A stretch of 64,000 nt of DNA from Bacteroidota bacterium (GTDB lineage Bacteria; Bacteroidota; Bacteroidia; Flavobacteriales; Flavobacteriaceae), in the NCBI GenBank assembly GCA_023387965.1, contig JAEWHE010000014.1, positions 124,001 to 188,000 on the forward strand, in the 5' to 3' direction. Below are positions 61,758-64,000 of this stretch, in pieces. The notes under the pieces were generated by a model, which was not told the origin of the DNA, ran no database searches, and saw nothing but the letters and a program-made list of their open reading frames with translations. Both the position numbers and the translations under genes were made by a program. Numbering within the stretch: the first letter of the stretch is position 1; the number at the start of each line of letters is the position of its first letter.

Positions 61758-62690
61758 ATGGAAAACGGAATTTACGCAAAATTCAACACTTCAAAAGGTG
61801 CAATTTTGGTGAAATTAACTCACGATAAAACCCCGGGAACTGTAGGAAACTTCGTAGGTCTTGCAGAAGGAAATCTTGAAAATACGGCTCGTCCGCAAGG
61901 AAAACCTTTTTATGATGGTTTAAAATTTCACCGTGTAATTTCAGATTTTATGATTCAAGGTGGATGTCCTCAAGGGCAAGGAACTGGTGGACCTGGTTAC
62001 CAATTTGACGACGAATTTCACCCGGAATTGAAACACGATAAACCAGGTGTTTTGTCTATGGCAAATTCTGGTCCGGGATCTAACGGTTCACAATTTTTTA
62101 TCACTCACGTTCCAACGAATTGGTTGGATAATAAACATACTGTTTTTGGTCATGTTGTTGAAGGACAAGATGTTGTAGATGCTATTGCACAAGGAGATGA
62201 AATTGAAAGCCTTGAAATTATTCGCGAAGGTGAAGAGGCAAAAAAATGGAATGCCATTGAAGCTTTCAGAGTTTTTGAAGGGGCAAGATTGAAAAAAATT
62301 GAAGCAGAAAAAGCAGCTTCGGAAGCTAAAATGCAAGAGTTAGCGGCAGGTTTTGATAAAACTGAAAGCGGACTTCGTTATAAAATTATTCAAAAAGGAA
62401 ACGGAAAAAAAGCTGAAAAAGGCAGAACAGTTTCAGTACATTACACGGGTCAATTAGACAACGGAAAAACTTTTGATTCTTCTTATCCACGTAAAAAACC
62501 AATCGAATTTCCTCTTGGACAAGGTCATGTTATTGAAGGTTGGGACGAAGGCATCGCGTTACTTCAAGTAGGTGACAAAGCTAGATTTGTAATTCCTTCA
62601 CATTTAGGTTACGGTTCTCGTGGAGCTGGAGGCGTGATTCCGCCAAATGCCGTTTTGGTTTTCGATGTGGAACTAATGGACGTAAAATAA
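61758..62690 (+). CDS. Cytoplasmic cyclophilin-FKBP fusion isomerase
   Basis: Third member of the dual isomerase family in this window, 310 residues, and the only one without a signal. Cyclophilin (about 1-165): LKFHRVISDFMIQGGCP, NGSQFFITHVPTNWLDNKHTVFG. FKBP (about 205-310): VSVHYTGQLDNGKTFDSSY, VIEGWDEGIALLQVGDKARFVIPSHLGYGSRGAGGVIPPNAVLVFDVEL. Both domains are close to consensus and the FKBP pocket aromatics (Tyr, Phe, Trp) are kept, unlike the exported paralogues. Probably a general cytoplasmic folding factor. Confidence 0.92.
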   Translation: MENGIYAKFNTSKGAILVKLTHDKTPGTVGNFVGLAEGNLENTARPQGKPFYDGLKFHRVISDFMIQGGCPQGQGTGGPGYQFDDEFHPELKHDKPGVLSMANSGPGSNGSQFFITHVPTNWLDNKHTVFGHVVEGQDVVDAIAQGDEIESLEIIREGEEAKKWNAIEAFRVFEGARLKKIEAEKAASEAKMQELAAGFDKTESGLRYKIIQKGNGKKAEKGRTVSVHYTGQLDNGKTFDSSYPRKKPIEFPLGQGHVIEGWDEGIALLQVGDKARFVIPSHLGYGSRGAGGVIPPNAVLVFDVELMDVK

Positions 62691-62712
62691 TTTTTTTTGG
62701 AATAAAATTTGA

Positions 62713-62750
62713 GAAAGCATTCGGCAAGCGTCGGATGCTTTTTATTTTTT
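62713..62750 (+). terminator. Terminator after the isomerase gene
   Basis: AAAGCAT-TCG / CG-TCGGATGCTTT stem with T-rich tail. Confidence 0.7.
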
Positions 62751-62767
62751 TGTCTAAATTTGTGTTT

Positions 62768-63307
62768 ATGAAGCAATTTTTGTTTTTCTTTCTCGTGATT
62801 TCTTTTTCTGCCAAAGCGCAAGTTGGTCAACATTGTGGTTACGATTTTACTTCGTATTTTGTTTTGAATGTTCACGAAGAAGGTTCTAAAAAACACATTC
62901 CGGGACTAAAAATTTCTGTAGTAAATATTTTTGGAACAGAAGTGGCGAACATCAATAATATGTACAGTTGGACAGATGGTGGAAAACCTTTGATTTTTAC
63001 CGAAAATTATCAAATTGACGACAATAATCAACGTCTACAATCCGGAACAAAAGCCGAAAAAGAGCGCTGGTTTTTTCCTTTTGCCAAAGAAAATTATTTG
63101 CTTTCCGTAAAAAATACTTTTCCTGCAGACGAATACAGTATTAAGATCGAAGATATGGATGGTGATGCCAATGGCGGAAATTTTGCCACACAAATTGTAA
63201 AGCTCTACAACTTTAATATGTATGTTTTATGTGCCGGAAAAGCGCGTGAAACACAATTTGGGCCTAAAATGAATCGCCCGATTGAAATTGTTATGGTGAA
63301 GAAATAA
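62768..63307 (+). CDS. Hypothetical secreted protein
   Basis: A 179-residue protein with a signal peptide ending at AKAQ (about residue 18), chosen by the ATG at 62768. The mature part begins VGQHCGYDF and holds a strand pair LVLNVHEEGSKKHIPGLKISVV, the kind of N-terminal beta-sandwich segment seen in carboxypeptidase-like accessory domains. One further Cys (LCAGKA) could pair with the first. Its end overlaps the convergent gene by 17 nt. Function unknown. Confidence 0.65.
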   Translation: MKQFLFFFLVISFSAKAQVGQHCGYDFTSYFVLNVHEEGSKKHIPGLKISVVNIFGTEVANINNMYSWTDGGKPLIFTENYQIDDNNQRLQSGTKAEKERWFFPFAKENYLLSVKNTFPADEYSIKIEDMDGDANGGNFATQIVKLYNFNMYVLCAGKARETQFGPKMNRPIEIVMVKK

Positions 63308-63956
63308 CTTGCTTTTTAAGGCTGTTTTTCCTCTTTTTTGCCATCTCTTTAAGATATCGTTTTTCGCCTTTTGCGTGTATTTTAATTGCTTTTGGTTTTA
63401 AAAAAATAATATTTTCCGCATTGATTTTGTCCCAGCGTCTTGCGCTCTTATACAAATGATGGTTTAGTTGCTCAGGGATCTTAAATTGTTCTACATCGAT
63501 TCTTGCTTCAACTTCATTTGAGAAGAATTCTTTGTCTTTGTGTAAAAGTTTAAACCTGATTCTTGTTTTAAAATCTCCATTGTACCTTACGGTTTCGGTT
63601 ACAATTTTATTTTTTGGCAAAATTTCTATCGAATGATAACTATTTCCACAGGTAGAATATTGCCAAAATTCAATTGGTTTCCATTTCCCAGTTGCATCAA
63701 TCGCTTCCTGAATAATGAAGATTTGATCATCTTGAACTGACAGTTCGATTACTTTTTCGGAATTATTTTTTACTGAAACATAATATAAAGTGTCATTTTT
63801 GACTTCCACAATTAAGGAAAGGTTTTTATTTTTATCAAAGGCTTTTTCTGAAATTTCAGTTGAAACCAAATGATTGTGATTGGAACTCATCACTTTAGTT
63901 TGTGCTTGAAAATTAGAGCAACAAAAAGATAGTAATATGATGAGATATTTTTTCAT
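63291..63956 (-). CDS. Hypothetical secreted protein with basic tail
   Basis: A 221-residue protein. The ATG at 63956 gives a signal peptide with FCCSNFQAQ (to about residue 19); a GTG at 63962 is less likely. The mature part is strand-rich (SLIVEVKNDTLYYVSVKNNS) and resembles a beta-sandwich domain, followed by a helical, very basic C-terminal 40 residues. No family recognised. Convergent and overlapping with the previous gene. The window ends about 40 nt upstream. Confidence 0.65.
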   Translation of the reverse strand: MKKYLIILLSFCCSNFQAQTKVMSSNHNHLVSTEISEKAFDKNKNLSLIVEVKNDTLYYVSVKNNSEKVIELSVQDDQIFIIQEAIDATGKWKPIEFWQYSTCGNSYHSIEILPKNKIVTETVRYNGDFKTRIRFKLLHKDKEFFSNEVEARIDVEQFKIPEQLNHHLYKSARRWDKINAENIIFLKPKAIKIHAKGEKRYLKEMAKKRKNSLKKQVISSP

Positions 63957-64000
63957 TTCCACTTAATATTACATCCCAAACTCGGTTTTTGTGTTTCAGA

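Overview
The window is a gene-dense, AT-rich chromosomal segment of a member of the Bacteroidota, most likely Flavobacteriaceae and close to Flavobacterium. The evidence is the gliding lipoprotein GldI, a subtilase with a type IX secretion (T9SS) C-terminal signal, class III glutamine synthetase, monomeric isocitrate dehydrogenase, many short lipoproteins with an SCNND/CSSDD start, promoters of the TTTG-N17-19-TAnnTTTG type, and starts without Shine-Dalgarno sequences. No rRNA, tRNA, CRISPR array, prophage or integrase was seen. Most content is core housekeeping. The unusual material is a curli operon and several families of intergenic repeats.

Layout. 1-8.2 kb: the 3' part of a fused isobutyryl-CoA mutase (IcmF), small secreted proteins, and a large GT4 glycosyltransferase with a C-terminal alpha/alpha domain. 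8.5-10.7 kb: glutamine synthetase III. 11-17 kb: a curli-type amyloid operon in the order csgA-like, csgB-like, csgH-like, csgE, csgF, csgG, lipoprotein, driven by a good Bacteroidota promoter. It is followed at 17-18.7 kb by two tandem double-OmpA-domain proteins and at 18.7 kb by a HEPN-like protein. 19.5-32 kb: nucleotide genes purM, guaA and pyrG on the + strand. Between purM and guaA lies a minus-strand operon crcB - DHH phosphoesterase - gldI - two exported cyclophilin/FKBP fusions. 32-40 kb: yidC, a MORN protein, mnmA, a T9SS subtilase, a nitronate monooxygenase-like protein and carbonic anhydrase. 40-47 kb: an OmpA protein, two lipoproteins, a TPR histidine kinase with its LuxR-type regulator, and an alkaline phosphatase. 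47.5-64 kb: lysA, sucC, DUF1456/DUF4269 genes, an IS200-like (RAYT) transposase set in REP palindromes, an esterase, uvrB, nudK, a thiamine pyrophosphokinase, icd, rplS, trmD, a third cyclophilin/FKBP fusion and two small secreted proteins.

How the genes work together. In the curli operon two repeat subunits, chaperone-like CsgH/CsgE/CsgF and the CsgG secretion channel should form an extracellular amyloid export system. Here CsgG carries an extra C-terminal beta-barrel. The csgE reading frame has no ATG near its 5' end and no signal peptide, but joins the csgH-like frame through an A10 tract, so a CsgH-CsgE fusion made by slippage (or broken by an indel) is likely. The gldI neighbourhood concentrates envelope prolyl isomerases.

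The main non-coding discovery is a dispersed repeat (six clear copies) with conserved arms around a hairpin core that differs from copy to copy. A separate RAYT/REP unit lies at 51.4-52.2 kb. Several short-word AT-rich arrays lie near purM, pyrG and trmD.
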